A stretch of 64,000 bases of DNA from Casuarina equisetifolia. Lineage: Eukaryota; Streptophyta; Magnoliopsida; Fagales; Casuarinaceae. The stretch is from assembly GCA_028551475.1 (NCBI GenBank), contig CM052358.1, forward strand, positions 19,680,853 to 19,744,852, given 5' to 3'. The position numbers and the translations under genes are program-made. Below the pieces are notes generated by a model. The model did not search any database. It saw only the letters and a list, made by a program, of their open reading frames with translations, and was not told the origin of the DNA. This document shows, piece after piece, positions 1 through 14,345 of this stretch. How positions within the stretch are numbered: the first letter of the stretch is position 1; every line of letters starts with the position of its first letter.

Positions 1-3000
1 TTGGGGGAGCATCGTGAAATTGTAAAATCCCTAGTTTCCTATGGTGTTATTAGTGGCATGACTAGTTTGTAGATCTATAATTCCTAGTTGGTTAATGGTA
101 GTTTTGTAATGTAACATGTTGCTACTATAAAACTCTTGTAGTAGTTGTTGTTGGAATGGAGGTCTATTCCAATGATTATGTGTTTTCATGTGTTGTGTGA
201 GGAAGAAAAAGGCAACTGTGTTGTTGTGTGCTGTGTGAGGGAGAAGGAAGTTTGTTCTTATAGTTGGTGCCATAAAAAGAAAAAATAACTGGAAAATAGG
301 AATAAGGTAGTATAGGAATAAGTTAAGAGGTGCCAGCAATGGTTGAAGAATGAGTACCAATGGGGGTGTCAGCCATGTGTAAGGAGAGAGAAGCTTGGAG
401 AGAGAAAATAAAATGGAACTCCTACTGGAAATAACTAGGCAATCGGCAAACAGGATGTGGCTAGAAAGCAAACAAGGAAAGAAAATCAAGAAGTAACAAA
501 GCGATTAGCGGATGGGAAAAAAGGTGTGAAGATTGGGCAAAGAAATGGAATAAACCAAAGGCAAAATAAAGGCAATGTATATTGGAAATTGAACCTAGCT
601 CCGATGCCATTGTTAGCCTTTTGTGGGTGCAACATATGGGCAAGGGAAACAAGCAATTCAATGAGAGAAAACAAAAGAACAAGCTAAACATGATTCCAAG
701 ACATTGTTATAAAGCAAACAAAAGCTTCATTTTTCACAATCACAAAAACCACAAAAGCCACAAAGGCAACACAACAACAACAATCTTACAATACCCAAAA
801 GAGGGCAAATTTTCACCTAGCATCTCTCACTATTAACATTTATATTACTTAGCTACAAAACACTATCATCATTTCTCTTTATAGCAAAAAGCACACCTTT
901 TCTTTATACATGCATTTCCTTTTCTTGCATGTCAAAGCTTGCACATGCACTTCTGGCAAACCTTTCTTCATTTTCACTTTTGTAGTCACCTCAACTTTTT
1001 GACTTGGGGTGGTTGACAACCCCATCACCACTCAACACTTATTTAGCTTTTATGAAAGTTTTGAATCAAGTTTGTTCAATTGTCTCTTGTTAATATATAC
1101 TAACTAGTAAATCTATGCCTTAAACACTTACCATAAATCCAACATAAGATCTATTAAGATTCTTGTTGAAAAGTATAGGTATCTTTAGGGTATACTAATG
1201 TTCTTCCCACATAAATATAGTAAAGTATTTTTGTGGGTCTATATTTTGGTCTTAGTTCTAACAATATGTCTTTTAGGAAGGGCCATCTTAAGGCTTACTT
1301 ATAATCCACTGATATTAAAACCAACCAAAGCTAACACTAGGGATAGGCTAGTAGGATACTACACCATTTTGAAGTGGGAAGCTTACTTGTGAAAAAGCCA
1401 ACAAGCTTAAGTACCCTTAGAGGTGTGACAAAGCTTCTTACAAGGTGTTTGTTGAAAAAGGACATTCAAGATCTGTTAATAACTTATATCACTTTTCTTT
1501 TGTTGAACTGTGATTTCTTCGACATGACCAATGCTTTTTGATAGAAGAGTCCTTACAAGATAGGCTTTGTTGACATGCTTGATAGGGTATAATACTATTT
1601 TGGCATGAGCAATTTTCCATCCCATATCAAATGTTGTGCATCTAATCGAGTTGATATTTGGTCTCACTTCCCATAAGAAGTTTTTGGAAAGGAAGATCCC
1701 AAGGCTTAATTCTAGTTAACTGGTATCATAACCACCCAACGATGTTATTAGGATGCAAAACTATCTTGGTTTGACCAGCTTATTTTTGGGAACGTTGGCC
1801 GGTGCAATTGCCATTAGAGGTGTAGTAGCATTTGCCCAATTACAACATCTAATGGACATGCAAGAAATCTTGGTCCTACTTCTACCAAGGTGTCTTTGGA
1901 GAAAGGGCACACAAGATCCATCAGTAAATGGCATCACTCTTTCTTTTTGGCTGAATTGATAACCTTTTCAGCATGGTGTCTTGTCTAACATCCTCATCCA
2001 GCTAATGGACAAAGGATGGGCAACTAGCTTGGCTTGAAGAATGAAAACCGTGTATTACCTGCTGAAGAGCTGATATATTAAAACTAATGTCTCTATTGAA
2101 TACTTTTTCACGAATAAAATAATAATATACTTTCAGTGTGTTTATTAGATACTGGGGCAAGAGCACCGATGTAGACACCCCCAACAAATGGAGTAGAATG
2201 TGGTGAAATAATGTTCCAACCCAAATATTCAATAGTGACAAGAGCAGCATACATATATTTACCTTATTTTATAACTGGCAAGCTGTTCAGTGGACTTGTT
2301 TTACTTCGAATTCCAAAAACAAAAAGGAAAACTTGTTTTGATGATAGGATGCAACCACTCACGTAAAGGAAACGATGCATACACAGATTGTGGGAACGCC
2401 TCCGGGTTTTTGTTGTTTACAGTTTCCAAAGATTGGTTTACAACAATCCAAATGTAGTCATTTATACAAGACAAGTACGAGAATAAATCATTACAAACAG
2501 TAAACAGGCTAGTCAATGTAGGTGGGCCGATGGGCTGATGATTCTGTGGCCAATAAATTCCTACCTGCTTCTAATCACATTGCGCCTATGGAAAATAAGG
2601 GATAGGTTGGCTTGGAAAGCATTAAACTCAACAGCCTTTGCTTCTTTCCATTCTAAGGATATTTTGACGTTAGAAAAGATGTTGATTGCCTTATATAAGG
2701 GTGTGAGGATCTATTCCAAAATCTTAAGGCTTTAAATAAGAATAGAAAAATCTTATCACTTATACAACTAAGAGTCCATCTTCTCACTTTTAACATAAGA
2801 TAACACTTACCTTTAACAAGTAACTGTATGAGAAGAGATAGATATTATGTAGTAAAAATCAAAAGGTCAAGAGCATATGGTAAAGTGGGTGAACATGGGT
2901 GCAAGTCACCTTGAGGAAGTCGGCCATCTGAATGTTTTCAGAAATAAGAGAATATTCATGCTATTAAAGAGCATAAGGGTTCCACCCGTGGGAAGTGATA

Positions 3001-6000
3001 ACATGAAAGGGCTCTACAAGCTAGCTCATTGAGAAAAAGTGATAGCATGACTACTCGATTGGGAAGAAGGGTGGAAATGGATCCACGCATGAGGAGAGGA
3101 ATCGTGGCAAGTGATTGGCAATGATAAGGTAATTATATGGGACCACCAACGGATTGGAAGTGACCACTCGACCCTCTTAGATGTTGAAAAGCTGAGTACA
3201 GAGGATGATGGACCATCAGAGATTATGCATCGATTCAAGTTAATATGGAAAGAAATAAAAATCTCTCCTTTTTAGTTGAACAATATGCACAATGTTGTAG
3301 CAAATGATTGGATATATGTTGACGTATATTTAAGAATAAAAATGTGATTAAAATGAAACAAAAAGCAAAAGTAGAGTTCTTGAATTATACAAAATGCTGC
3401 TATTACAACATTTTAAACAATGAAAACTGACTTTTAGGATCAGTTCTAAAGGGAAAAATGTGAGTCTTACAATGCTGCCATTTCATAAGCTGATTACTTG
3501 TTTTCTTTAGGGATCAAAACACACATTTTGGGATAAATGAAAATAGAAAACATTATTATTTTGAATGAAGTTCAAATAAAAGGGAGAGGTGCAGATATGA
3601 TCCCGATTTTGCGTTATCGTTTGTTCCTTCAAATGAGGATCTAGTTGACTTTCCCTTAGCTTAGTGATAAGCTAAGAGGGTTCCTGACTTGCTAAGCCAA
3701 CAAGTTGAGAGTTCAACACCTCATCCTTCCTGTGACTTTAGCTGTTTTTTGTAACTTTTTTGGTGTCAAATGGTGACGTTTAAATGCTTGCAATGGTTCT
3801 TTGATGTGGTTTTATATTGATGATGTTCTATATTTGGCCAAAAATTACACTTGAGAAATCGCGTGCTACTCTTGTGGTATTTCTATAAATATTTCTATTA
3901 GATTGTAGTTGCCTTTACTTTACGCTTGTATGTTGCATTATTATCACGGTTAGAGGTTGTGATTGGGCTAAGTTGTAAATTAGGGATTTTGGTGAAAACC
4001 TAATCTTATATTTGGAGCTGTTCTTATGTTTGTATTTATGAGTTAAATTGGTGTATCGAGTGGCATATTTGTGAAGAAAATCATTGCATTAGAGGGAGAT
4101 TGTATGAAACCCTAATTTGTCAAAATTGATGGTTTCGGATCATATCGCATTTTAAGGCCAAAGCAAGTGTTTGGACCACTATTTGGTGCTATTATAACGT
4201 CTTTGGAGCATGGTCTGTAAGTGTTCCTTTTCAAGAGTGAAAATGGACATTAATTGTAAAGGAATTATGAAATCCTTGAGCTGTTTAGTAAAGAAGAGTC
4301 TCTAACTAATTAGCTAGAGGAAAGTGAATGTATGTGTCAAGCCGTGCTTGAACCGAATCGCCCAAACTTGTTAAATTTCTCTACTATTTCCCCCTATTTT
4401 GGCTTACATAAATTACAGGTTCACTCGTTTTATTTGATTGAATGCAAAACAGAACCTACATAGACAACAACAATTCCCATAGAAAAAATTTTAGAGACAC
4501 AATCCACTCCTACCTTTTTGGATTGCCTTAGCCTTTTATTTATTTTATTTTTTATTTTTACATTTAGATTTCAAAATCAAGAACAATGCTTCTATTTCTT
4601 CGTTTGTGGCTTGCATCAAATCTTCACTCTTTCCTTTTGCATTTAGATTTTTAAATCAAGAATCACGCGTATCCTTCTTTATTGAGAACTCGTTTAAACC
4701 TCACTTTTTAATAATAAATCATATTCCTTGTAAAAGAGAGATGATTGTACAACCACTCAACTCGGTAAAGGTGATTGTGCAACCATTCCAACTTTGTGTT
4801 TATTTGTTCATGTTAAGAAAAGAGGATGATTGCATTATTAAGATAAAAAGGGAAAGAAATAGTCATGATTCAATCGAACATGATGTAAAATATCTTGTGA
4901 TCATCTAACGAATGAGATAAGTGATCACATGATCTTAAAGGGTAAAAAGTGGTCATCTAATAACTCATATGGGTTGTACCTAGTTATTGGAGACACTAGC
5001 TAGTAAAAGTGGATGCACCACAATCTAAAGATAGAGGGAAAGTGATCATATAGCTAGATTGCATTATGACAATGACCCCAAAGATGCCTCCAAATGGATT
5101 GGAGATGGTATATACTGCTGCAATGGTGGGAAGCGTTTTTGCAAAACCAACAAAACGAAATAGAGTTGGTTGTGGTTACACTCCCTTACTTCTGTTTTTT
5201 AAAGCGTCTTTTTAAAAAATATTTTTAATTTTTTTCTTTAAAATCTAAAAAGTTCTGGAAAATAATTTTTCTACTATAGATATTTTTTCCCCAAAAAATG
5301 GACCCCTCTAACAAAGATATCCTATACTTTCAACGTTTTTATGATTAAACTCCCAATCTTACTTCACCCTTGAAGAATCAAAATCTTGGGCATGAAAGCT
5401 TGATGCTCATCACGAATCGAATAATGATCAGATCATATGTTAATACTTATATCTCTCGCTACTTGCTGCTGAAGAGTTTAGTTTTAAACATTAGGGTTTT
5501 TTATAGAGTATTATTAACTTTGAGGTTTTAACAACCTTATTGTTTTAGGCACTGGAAATGTAGTCAAGTCCTGCTTTGTTATCGACTGAGTTAAAAAGGA
5601 AAACTAAGAAGAAAAACACATTATTAGACTCGTGTTGGAGTGGTCCTTCACAGAACTTTCAGCTAAAACTCCCTTGCCTACCTTTTTCGAAGTCTCGTTC
5701 AGATGCTTGTTCAAACACGATTTGATTTAAGCTCATAACTCCCCTGATGAGCCCCGTTCAAGCAGATTTTAAAAATGTCTTCTGTTTTTTTTTTTTGGCA
5801 AGTCTTATTTATTCAAAAAACCAAGGAAAATATACCCAAAAGATGCACCATACTTTACAAAAAAAAAAAAAGAACTCTTCTTTAAAGAGAGGAAACCCTT
5901 TTAACTTTTATTTTCTCTAACTAGAGTAAAAAAATAACCTAAAAGGCATTTCCTTTGTAAAGGTTAACTTTGGAGTGCCCTCCAAATAAAACAAAACTTA

Positions 6001-7989
6001 GAAGAATGCTCCAAAAACTTGGAAAGAGAAAAAAAAAATGGAGCAGATAACTTTGAAACTTTGGAGACACAGCAGGAGATGAGTTCCAAAATGTCCCTCA
6101 ATCAAAATCTTTCCCCCTCAGTCGTTTCGTGCATGCGATGACAAGTTTAGTTGCCGTCCTCTTTTTCCTTTTTCTTGGCAGCTTTGGCAATAGCACAAAT
6201 TACGGAGAGACATGGCTGCAGATACATGAACATATTGTAAAAATGGGAAAGGACGGGTGGGGTCCCACAGCCTCTTATCAACAGTTTGATTGGTACTCAT
6301 ACTCCGTCAAGGCTTGAAGAAGTGAGAGCAGAAGGCACCCGAACCTCCTGCTTGAATGTGAATGCAGCTAAAGAGGGCAGTTGTATGTGCCTTTTCCTCG
6401 CATTTTCTCTACCGACAAACCGTAGTGGAGGTCCCTTTTCATCAGAAATCAAAAGCCATTTCACAAGTTTTCCTGCCCCTTTTAGCTGGTCAAGCCCACC
6501 TCAAAAGCAAGCAAATTTCAATCTCTCTCTTTCTCTCTCTTGGCTTGTTTATCAAGAATCAAGACACTCTTGTACCTTGGTTACGAAAAAGTCTAACGGC
6601 AAATCAGCACCACATGAACGAAATTTCAACCCTTCATTCATACGACTTTAACTTTTCTTTTTCTTTGTTTTTTTCCCCTGTTGTTTATTCTTCAGGCTGT
6701 AGTATTGGAAGTCCTCAAGGTAAGACTCGGGGAAACCTCCGTTCACACTAATAAGTATGCAATCATTCTCTAGTTGTTATTGTAATCTCACCTGATAGGT
6801 GTCTGGTTTGGTAAATGGGGCATCCAAATTGGACCTTCACCTACTTCTCCACTATGTATGCTTTTGAAAGTAAGACATGAAAAAATTAGTGTGATTCACA
6901 AGTACTGCTTTGACTCGGTACCGGGTGATTAGCTCATCCGTAATTGATCCATTAGCTTGAAAAATCTAGTATAAACATCATCTTTTCTTTTCTCTGTATA
7001 TAGTTGGTAAAGCTAGTGCTCCAGTCAGGTAATATAATGTATTTTGCTATACAACCAAGACTACTAAAAGAAAGCCATCATGTTATAAGAGAACTTTGTT
7101 TTCCATCGATCATTATATTAAACAGTTCTCAATCACTAGAAAGTGTTGAAGCTGTATCCAGCATGAATACCCAGAAAACAGGCAAGAAAAGTAAGATTTA
7201 AAAGCTTTGTCCCTTTTCGTTTGTCTGCTTCTGAATCAACAATAGTTTTGCGCTTGTACGCGAATAAGTAAATACTATGCAAGATACCGAGCTTAACTAT
7301 GGTATCCAATCCTTTAATCTAGATTCCCCAGCAAGATTTGCTTTTTTAAGCATATCATGTCAAAAACAGTATCAATCGCTATCTCCTAATTTCAATCAAA
7401 GCAGTTATGAGCAAAAAAGTACAAAAGATTAGTTTACTAAGTTTTCTTGATATTTTTACCAGTATGGATGGTTTCTGAAGGGTTTGTTAATAATCATAAA
7501 GAGTACTCTCAAAGGATATTAGTATCACAAACTGTTGGTATTGGAAGTTTTTAACAGTAGTAAAAGTAAATCCATATAAAAATCAATTATTTAGCGAGAG
7601 AGAGAGAGAAAAACCTAATACGGAAACAACAATACAGTCCTTTCACAAAAGACTACCAGTTGGTGATGAAGCGGACAAATTTTCTCCTTAGAAGAAGCAA
7701 CAAAAGCTTCAACACTGACGCCTAATTTGTGTTTGTAAGAAAAGAAAATTCATCTACTTCATCACTTGAGGTAATCAGCTTATTAAAATACCACCAAGCA
7801 AACTGTCTAAAGATATATCTGCCCATCGCCCAGCAAGTGCTCCGTAACAAACCGCCCCCTCTTTGCCTCGAGCATTTTGTTGAGAATTTTTTGTTACCGA
7901 GCACAAGCTTAGATAGGCATACTAGCTTTTACGACTATTTGACACGTTCAAACAAAGCTGAAAGAGAAGAAAACTTTAAACTTCCATGG
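1..7989. other. Gene-poor intergenic DNA
   Basis: No gene could be supported here. The open frames are short (at most about 150 codons), overlap on both strands and have no recognisable domains. The sequence is AT-rich with many poly-A and poly-T runs. Around 5790-5880 a T-rich tract, then a segment ending in a 13-base A run, looks like the tail of an old retroposed copy on the minus strand. Around 3650-3740 there is a short self-complementary patch. The frame at 6129-6317 begins with a hydrophobic stretch resembling a signal peptide but ends after about 60 codons with nothing recognisable. Confidence 0.5.
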
Positions 7990-10388
7990 TTAGCGAACGA
8001 ACTCATCTTCAGAACCCGTGATGCATTCCTTCTCCTCCTCAAAACCATCGAGAGAAGGGTGGGGATAGTGCCCCTTTCCAAAGGATCTAATGTGGTCTTT
8101 AAGTGATCTCTTATGCTTGAAGTCGGAGCCACAAGTGCAGTACCACAATTTCCCACAATTCTTTTCATGGGTCCTCCAATCTCCCTTAACTGCAAATGTT
8201 TTTCCACATTTTCTGCACATAAATGGCTTCGCCCCATGCTTCCTTTTGTAGTGAGTTTGGAGTGTTCTGAAGTCCTTCAGTGGCTTGGCTCGAGGATGGT
8301 TGATGTTGTTCTTGCAGCCTTGTGCGCAACAATAGCAAGGCAGCCGCAGCATCGCCGCTGGTTGCGTTCCTTTGAGGGAATCTGGTCCTTTCCTATATTC
8401 TGATCCATGCCCCCACATGTGCATCTATGGAAAATAATTAAAGAGAAACTCGGTAAGACTAGAATCTTTTATTAGAACAATAAGTGAATTTTGACCAGGA
8501 AGAATTGACGAACTACACAGGATTTCGGCAATGGGAAAGCTCATCAGGAACGTGGAAATTAGAAAAATTAATAGATTGTTTTCATTGACTTGGGCAGAAG
8601 ACCATGTCCCTGCACCCTTTTATCAAATGCTGAGAACTATTATTTAAAGAATGTATTGTCTAAAGTTACTGCTGGGGGTTTCAACAACTCAGTAAAATTT
8701 TCAACTTTTAGAGCTCATATTGCACTTAAACATGACTGGCTTTTACAGTAATCTAATTAGTCTTCTTAGTCCAACCAAAAGGAAAGAATTTAAGGCCAGG
8801 AGGCGAAAGAAAGTGTCTTTAACAAAGTTTTCCATTTAAAAATGGCTAAACAATAGGGAAATCAATATGCCGTATGATAGAATGGCTTAACGCATAATTC
8901 TTAAAGAAGAAAGGGGTAGCTGAACTATCATCAAAAGTTCTAAATTCAGCAATTATTGGTAGAAATTAAAGCTGGGAATTAGAGGTTTGTTTTTGAACAA
9001 AGGATCGGCTCAAGATATGTATAGTACGAACCGCTGTTCACATAAATTAAATTAAGTCAGGAATGTAAATTCTTCGAACCATAAGTATTGTAATAAGAAC
9101 TTGAGTACACCAACTACGACACTTAACAGAATGCTTCATGTGACAACAGCCATAATCGAAACGAAACAAGAATTTAATTGATTTCGGATATTTTTAATAT
9201 GTCTCTCCCTCCCTCCCTCCCCCTCTCTCTCTAGATGTCTTTTCCATGAATTACTGCAAGTAATTCGTTCACATGCATCCATTTTTCAACATTGGATCAC
9301 AGTTGGATAGAAGCTGGAATTCAAAGGATGTTTGGATCTAGAGAAAATATGGTTTCGGCTGTTCATGAAATCCTTTTCCCATTGGAACTTGTTCGTTTGC
9401 CATGGGAAATGCATATTGTTCCAATAGACGACTCCCAACTCTCCCCCAACTGCTAATCTTGCTGCTTTTCTCTGCGATGCATTTTGGGGGTCAAACATAT
9501 GTATCCCTTACATGAGAAATGGGTTTTAGACGTTCTTGAGCAGTAAATATAGCGAGAAAAGGGGAAGAAGGAAAACAAATTTCTCATGCCATTCTAGGGC
9601 CAATTTCTACCCTTGCAAAAAGCAATTGGTTAATTATGCAGTAGGGAAGAGGTATACATGGAAGCAAGCATTAATCACCAGCAGTGATGAATCATTATGA
9701 AAAGAAGAAAAGAAGACGTCTACCCTTTTCTGTATAAGCAATAAAGTTTCTAGTAATGAACAAAGAACACAAAGTTCTGTATTTGCTATGTATGTTCTGA
9801 TGATTAGACCCCCAGGCCCAAAAGGAAAGTAAATAAGTAAACAAGTATTCGAGTGGAAGAGGTAAAGAGACCCCAACTGACCTGCATGTTATTGTATCTA
9901 TTGAAGGTCTTGCTGCATATGGAGCAAGCAAACTGCATCGGCCCGACAAGGATCTGCGCAGGAGTGGGTATCCAAAACCTACTCTGCGTGTTGAAGGAAC
10001 AGCCATGGACCTTCACCGGTTCTTCTTCCTTGAGGTGGAAAAGTTTCTTCTCGGCATCAGAATCGCCGGTGTTAGGCAGGCCAATGCGCAAGGCAACAGT
10101 AACTTTCTCAACCTTCTCGTCTTTAATTGCAAAGCCCTCCTTCTGCGATCTGATGTCTTCCTCTTTCATAGGCTTCGTCTCCGTAAACCTGCTCAGAAGC
10201 GGCAAACATTCTATGCTCTCCTGAGGAAACACTTCCGGAGTCGCGGAAGAAGAAAAGGAAGAATAGGAAGTGGAAGAAGAGGACGATGATAAAGATGAAG
10301 AAGTGGGAGATGGCTTCAGCCACTCAATGAAAGTAGGGGATTGGAGGCATAGATTGTTGTCACTTAGATGGAGGTTCATTAAACTCAT
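7990..10388 (-). CDS. WIP: WIP-type C2H2 zinc-finger transcription factor
   Basis: Two exons on the minus strand: 10388-9882 and 8424-7990, joined in phase 0 across a 1457-base GT-AG intron, giving 313 residues. The N-terminal half is serine-rich (a run near residues 30-50) with acidic and basic patches. It then carries the hallmark W139-I140-P141 in [12 protein letters not shown]. Finger 1 uses C155, C158, H171 and H175 and is split by the intron after Gln169, as in known family members. Exon 2 holds the remaining conserved fingers ([47 protein letters not shown]). The family (TT1, NTT, DOT5 in Arabidopsis) acts in the nucleus in seed-coat, transmitting-tract, root and leaf-vein development. 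The phrases [17 protein letters not shown] and KRKHGAKPF suggest the DOT5/WIP6 branch, but that is from memory. The start codon chosen opens the frame, and no upstream in-frame ATG was seen. Confidence 0.95.
8425..9881 (-). other. Single intron of the WIP gene
   Basis: The donor is CAG|GTCAGT and the acceptor CATAG|ATGCAC on the minus strand. The intron separates the two cysteines from the two histidines of finger 1. It contains a CT-rich simple tract near 9201-9233 and no coding-like sequence of its own. Confidence 0.9.
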
Positions 10389-11408
10389 CTTCAGAGAGCT
10401 CCTTGAAGTCTCTCCTCAGATGGTTATATCCAGACTTTATGTGGCAAAGCTAGCACTTATATGGTTATGAAAGGTGGTTTGGTTTGTCCTTTTGGAACTT
10501 TTACTCCTCCCCTTTCTTTCTTTTCTACCTTTGGCCTTTGTTTGGTTGGGGAAAGAAAGAGTGAGAGACTAATGGTGGGGTTACAGAAAATGACATGCAG
10601 AGATGAGAGTCCCTAATGAAGAGAATCCTAGAATAGTCTAAGTTACTATTTAAATCTTAATTAATATAAGCTACTTTCTCCTCTATGGGATTATAGCATT
10701 TGACCCAAATGCTCATTTTGCTCATAATATATTGACGTTCAGTAGATGTCCCTCAACAGTGAAAGCAGAAAGGAGGTCGTTTGGTCAATACCTAAAACGA
10801 AAGAAAATAATATTGAATTCAACCAAAATGAATCATGCACATAGAAAGTCTTAGTTAATCAATTGATGAGGCATGATCAGTTCAAATTCCATAGGATACT
10901 ACTTTATAGCCTGATGACTCTCCGCATTAAATTTTTATATCAGCCAAGGGATAATCCTCTTTGTCTTGTAACATGTTAGATAATCTTTCAGGACATCTTC
11001 AATTTAGAATAATCCCGACCAAACGTCTAAATCTCACTATTTTTTATGGGAATACTGGTGTTTTCTTTGGATGTACTAAATAGTATTCAAAGTTATGCAG
11101 CTTCCGACATTCGTAGAATTTTGGCATCGTAATATAAAATTAACCTAATTTGGTCCTCTTGTGTTGTCCCGTTCTGAGTGCTTGGGAATTTGAAAGTAAC
11201 AAATAAGAAGATGATAATTTAAAGCGAAATGACAACAGGAACAAACAATGTTGTTCCTTTTCCTTGTTTATGTCTTATGATGAAAGGGGGAGCAGAAACT
11301 AAGCTAGTTAATATTATTTGTCACTTTTCCTTACAATTTATTGTATTTATTTTGTCTTGTACTTTGGGGACTATAAATTGTGTGCAAGATGAAAGTCTTT
11401 GTCCGAAA

Positions 11409-11690
11409 AGTATGATCTCTTGTAGCAAAGTTTAAATGAATAAAATATTCTTCAAACTCTAGAGCTAACTTTTGGATGGAATATTTGAATTTTCTAACTT
11501 TATATCACAACTAGATTGAATTTGTTTCACTCTATGTAATCTTGACTCCAATGTTGCTTGGCATGTCAAGATATGTGTAAGGAATAAAAGTTTCATCATA
11601 AAAGTATAATCCTTTATAGTAAAGTTTAAATAAAAGAAATATTTATTCAATTTTAAAGTTAACTTTTAGGTTAGATTTTTAAGTCTTTTA
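11409..11690. repeat. Diverged tandem duplication, period about 194 bp
   Basis: A segment beginning AGTATGATCTCTTGTAG at 11409 recurs at about 11603 as AGTATAATCCTTTATAG. About 80 bases are alignable in each copy. The repeat is AT-rich with no coding potential. Confidence 0.6.
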
Positions 11691-14201
11691 ACCAAAATAA
11701 TTCTCTACAAAAGAGGGGTAAAAAGCCACAGGTTGTATGCTACCCCTTCCTCTCCTTTAGTTTTCAATAACTCCTTAAGGAAGGAAAATTCCCACTTCTA
11801 ATTTCCTTAAATTCCTATGAGAACAACATAGTTTTCATCCCGTGACTGCTTCAAAGAGTTCCTGTTAACAAAACTTTTGACTAATCCTTTGTTTGCTCGT
11901 GACAAGAGTGAAGAAAATAAAAGACATAATATTATCTTCTGCACCTAAAAAATGAAAAAGAAAATAGAAAGTAAAAAAGTGCTCGCGTAAAGAAGCAGAT
12001 TTTCTGCATATGAGAGACTCCTTTGTCGTCCTTCCCAGATCAGAGAGTAGTCATTTCCTTACAGTTAATCATCAAAAGTATCCCAAGGTTGCAATTAGGG
12101 AAGTAAATTAAGCTACTTTTCTACTGTAGAACTTTCTACTAGTGATATAAATATACTAGAGAAAATACTGTTGAAGGACTCCACAAAGCCGGATAAAACT
12201 CTAAAAGGTCCTGATCAATACGCCAACTATAAAACTAATGACAGAACCTTTTTCATCTAAAAACAGTCAGAAACATGATTGGGGACATGGGAAAAATGAC
12301 TCTTGTGTGGCTGCATCTTATCCTTGGCCAAAACTTTTTACGTATATCCACCTCAGTTGTTCAGCTTTTGATCCCATAAAAGTTCAAAGCATAAAAAGAC
12401 AAACTGTGTAAAGTCGAAGCTTAAGCACGACTACACAACACGCAGAGAGTGAAAAACGGTGTGCCAACACTTGCGAAAAGGTGGTCCTTCTCATATAAGT
12501 GTCCGCGAAGTAAGCGTCTAATCTTCGGACAAGAATAAAAGGTGACCCCCACTGCTCAAATTATTGACACTCTTGGGAGTACTCGGGATGCCTAGCTTAA
12601 TAATGTACGATCCAGGAGAACTAGCCGACAAGATGATATCCTCGCCGGATCTTCAGGAGATAAAAACCTATTTTTGCTCTTTCTTCCTTTAACCCTTTGC
12701 TTTTGCATAGGATTGGCTTTGTCCTGTAATTCTATAGCACAATCTCCTTTCCCTCTGCTTGCAGGACACCCAACCTTTTGCTCTTTCAGCCTTTTATACT
12801 AGTAAATGTACAGAAGCAATCATCTTGAAGCTCAAGGCTGGTCATGCCACACGTTGGAAGATTTGAAGGGAAAGAATGTTTAAGCTAATTCACATTTGTC
12901 TTGTATTAACAAAGTGGTTGATAATTTCAAGATCTTTTCTGACATTTTCAGTGGATGAAAGAGTGCACTTTTCCTAAATAAAGTAGTATCACAGATCAAT
13001 TCAATGAGGTAAAGGGCAAAGATATAATGGCATATAAATAAGTATCATCCCCGAGCAAATCCAATTTCATGAACATGAAAGTTGTACCCCTGGCTGGATT
13101 GCTTGGTTAGTTAGATCATTGGTGGGTTGGTAGTGAGGTCTAAAGTTCAACTTCTATATATGTGAGTTGGTTATATGCATTGTAATATTAAACAAAGAAA
13201 AACAAATTAAAAAAAAAGTACCCATGGTTGGTGTTGATGCCTCAAAGTCATGTCTACTATATAATTAATTTTTTTGACAAAATAAAGAATTTCTGTATAA
13301 AAACATCAATACCCATATAAAAAGACCTTACACAATATTAAGTTATATTAAAAATGGTCTCATTAAGCTTCCAAACATGTTGAATAAATAAGTCTTCAAT
13401 AATTTTGAGAATCTTTTTAACACAATGACACTTATCTATCACAAGTCTTTTGATTTTGATAACTTCAAGAGTTAGACATTTAGAATTCACATTGATTCTA
13501 AACACTATGCTATTCCTTTCATTTCAAATACCATAAACAAAATATGCAATTTGGGTCCTTAATTTATTCTTTTCTTTTCTTTTCTATCCCTTAATCTTAG
13601 AAGACCAACTATTCCGTCATTATCAATTTGGGTCCTTTTGTCTATTTGTAGATTATGCTATCTTTCTAGATTTGCACAATCTCATTGAAGGCGATTTGTT
13701 AACTCTGTCTATGTCGCATTGAAAAGCATATTACTATATATAGTAGGACAACAGTTTCATTTGCTTGGATGGATCAATTCACCATACAAAAAGCCAATGA
13801 TCATATCGTCCACTAAAAATATGTGAATTTTTTAGCAAGTTGAATAAAATGTAAAATATGTCCGCTTATTTATTTATCTAATAATGAATACAAGGTTAAT
13901 GGCTAATAATGAATACTAGGTTAAGCATTAGCTTGGTGAATTCGCGTGCTTATATCATTTGATTAGTGTTGGTATAGTGTCCTCTCTCTCTTTCAATTGG
14001 AACTTAAGCGCTTTCACTATTATTTCTCCTAAAAGGAAGTAAGTACATTGCAATGAATATTCACAAAAAGGGAAGAAAAGTTTCCACCAATCCACATTAG
14101 AGATAAGTCTAGCAACTTCATTCTTTCATGTTGTTGCCAATATAATTCGTACTGTGTTCTTGAAAAGTTTCCATATTTGTTTGCTTTAATTTTTGATGAT
14201 T

Positions 14202-14345
14202 CAAAGTAGCTCTTATCGTTTAATGCTTTTGGGATGAATCCAGTTGGTATGGGTAGAAGTTCATGCAATCAAAGTCAAAGCAGCTCTTATCGTTTAATGC
14301 TTTTGGGATGAAATCCAGTCGGCAAGGGAAAAAAGTTCATGCTCA
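14202..14345. repeat. Tandem duplication, period 74 bp
   Basis: Two adjacent copies begin at 14202 and 14276. Both contain CTCTTATCGTTTAATGCTTT followed by GGGATGAA and a later AGTTCATGC. The copies are close to identical in their first 40 bases, which suggests a relatively recent duplication. Confidence 0.85.

Noticed and set aside
457-836. Overlapping short frames on both strands near the left end
   Set aside because: They are low-complexity Lys/Asn- or Phe/Leu-rich readings of AT-rich DNA with no domain and mutual overlap.
3640-3740. tRNA-like self-complementary patch
   Set aside because: It lacks a credible anticodon stem and the conserved A and B boxes, so no tRNA gene is supported. 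No tRNA, rRNA or microRNA gene was recognised anywhere in the window.
6129-6751. Frames with a signal-peptide-like start
   Set aside because: Two or three frames overlap the same DNA, end quickly and show no recognisable family; a chance hydrophobic stretch is likelier.
8113-8403. Plus-strand frame opposite the WIP second exon
   Set aside because: It is the shadow of the strongly coding minus-strand zinc-finger exon.
9853-10289. Plus-strand frames opposite the WIP first exon
   Set aside because: They are antisense shadows of the WIP exon.
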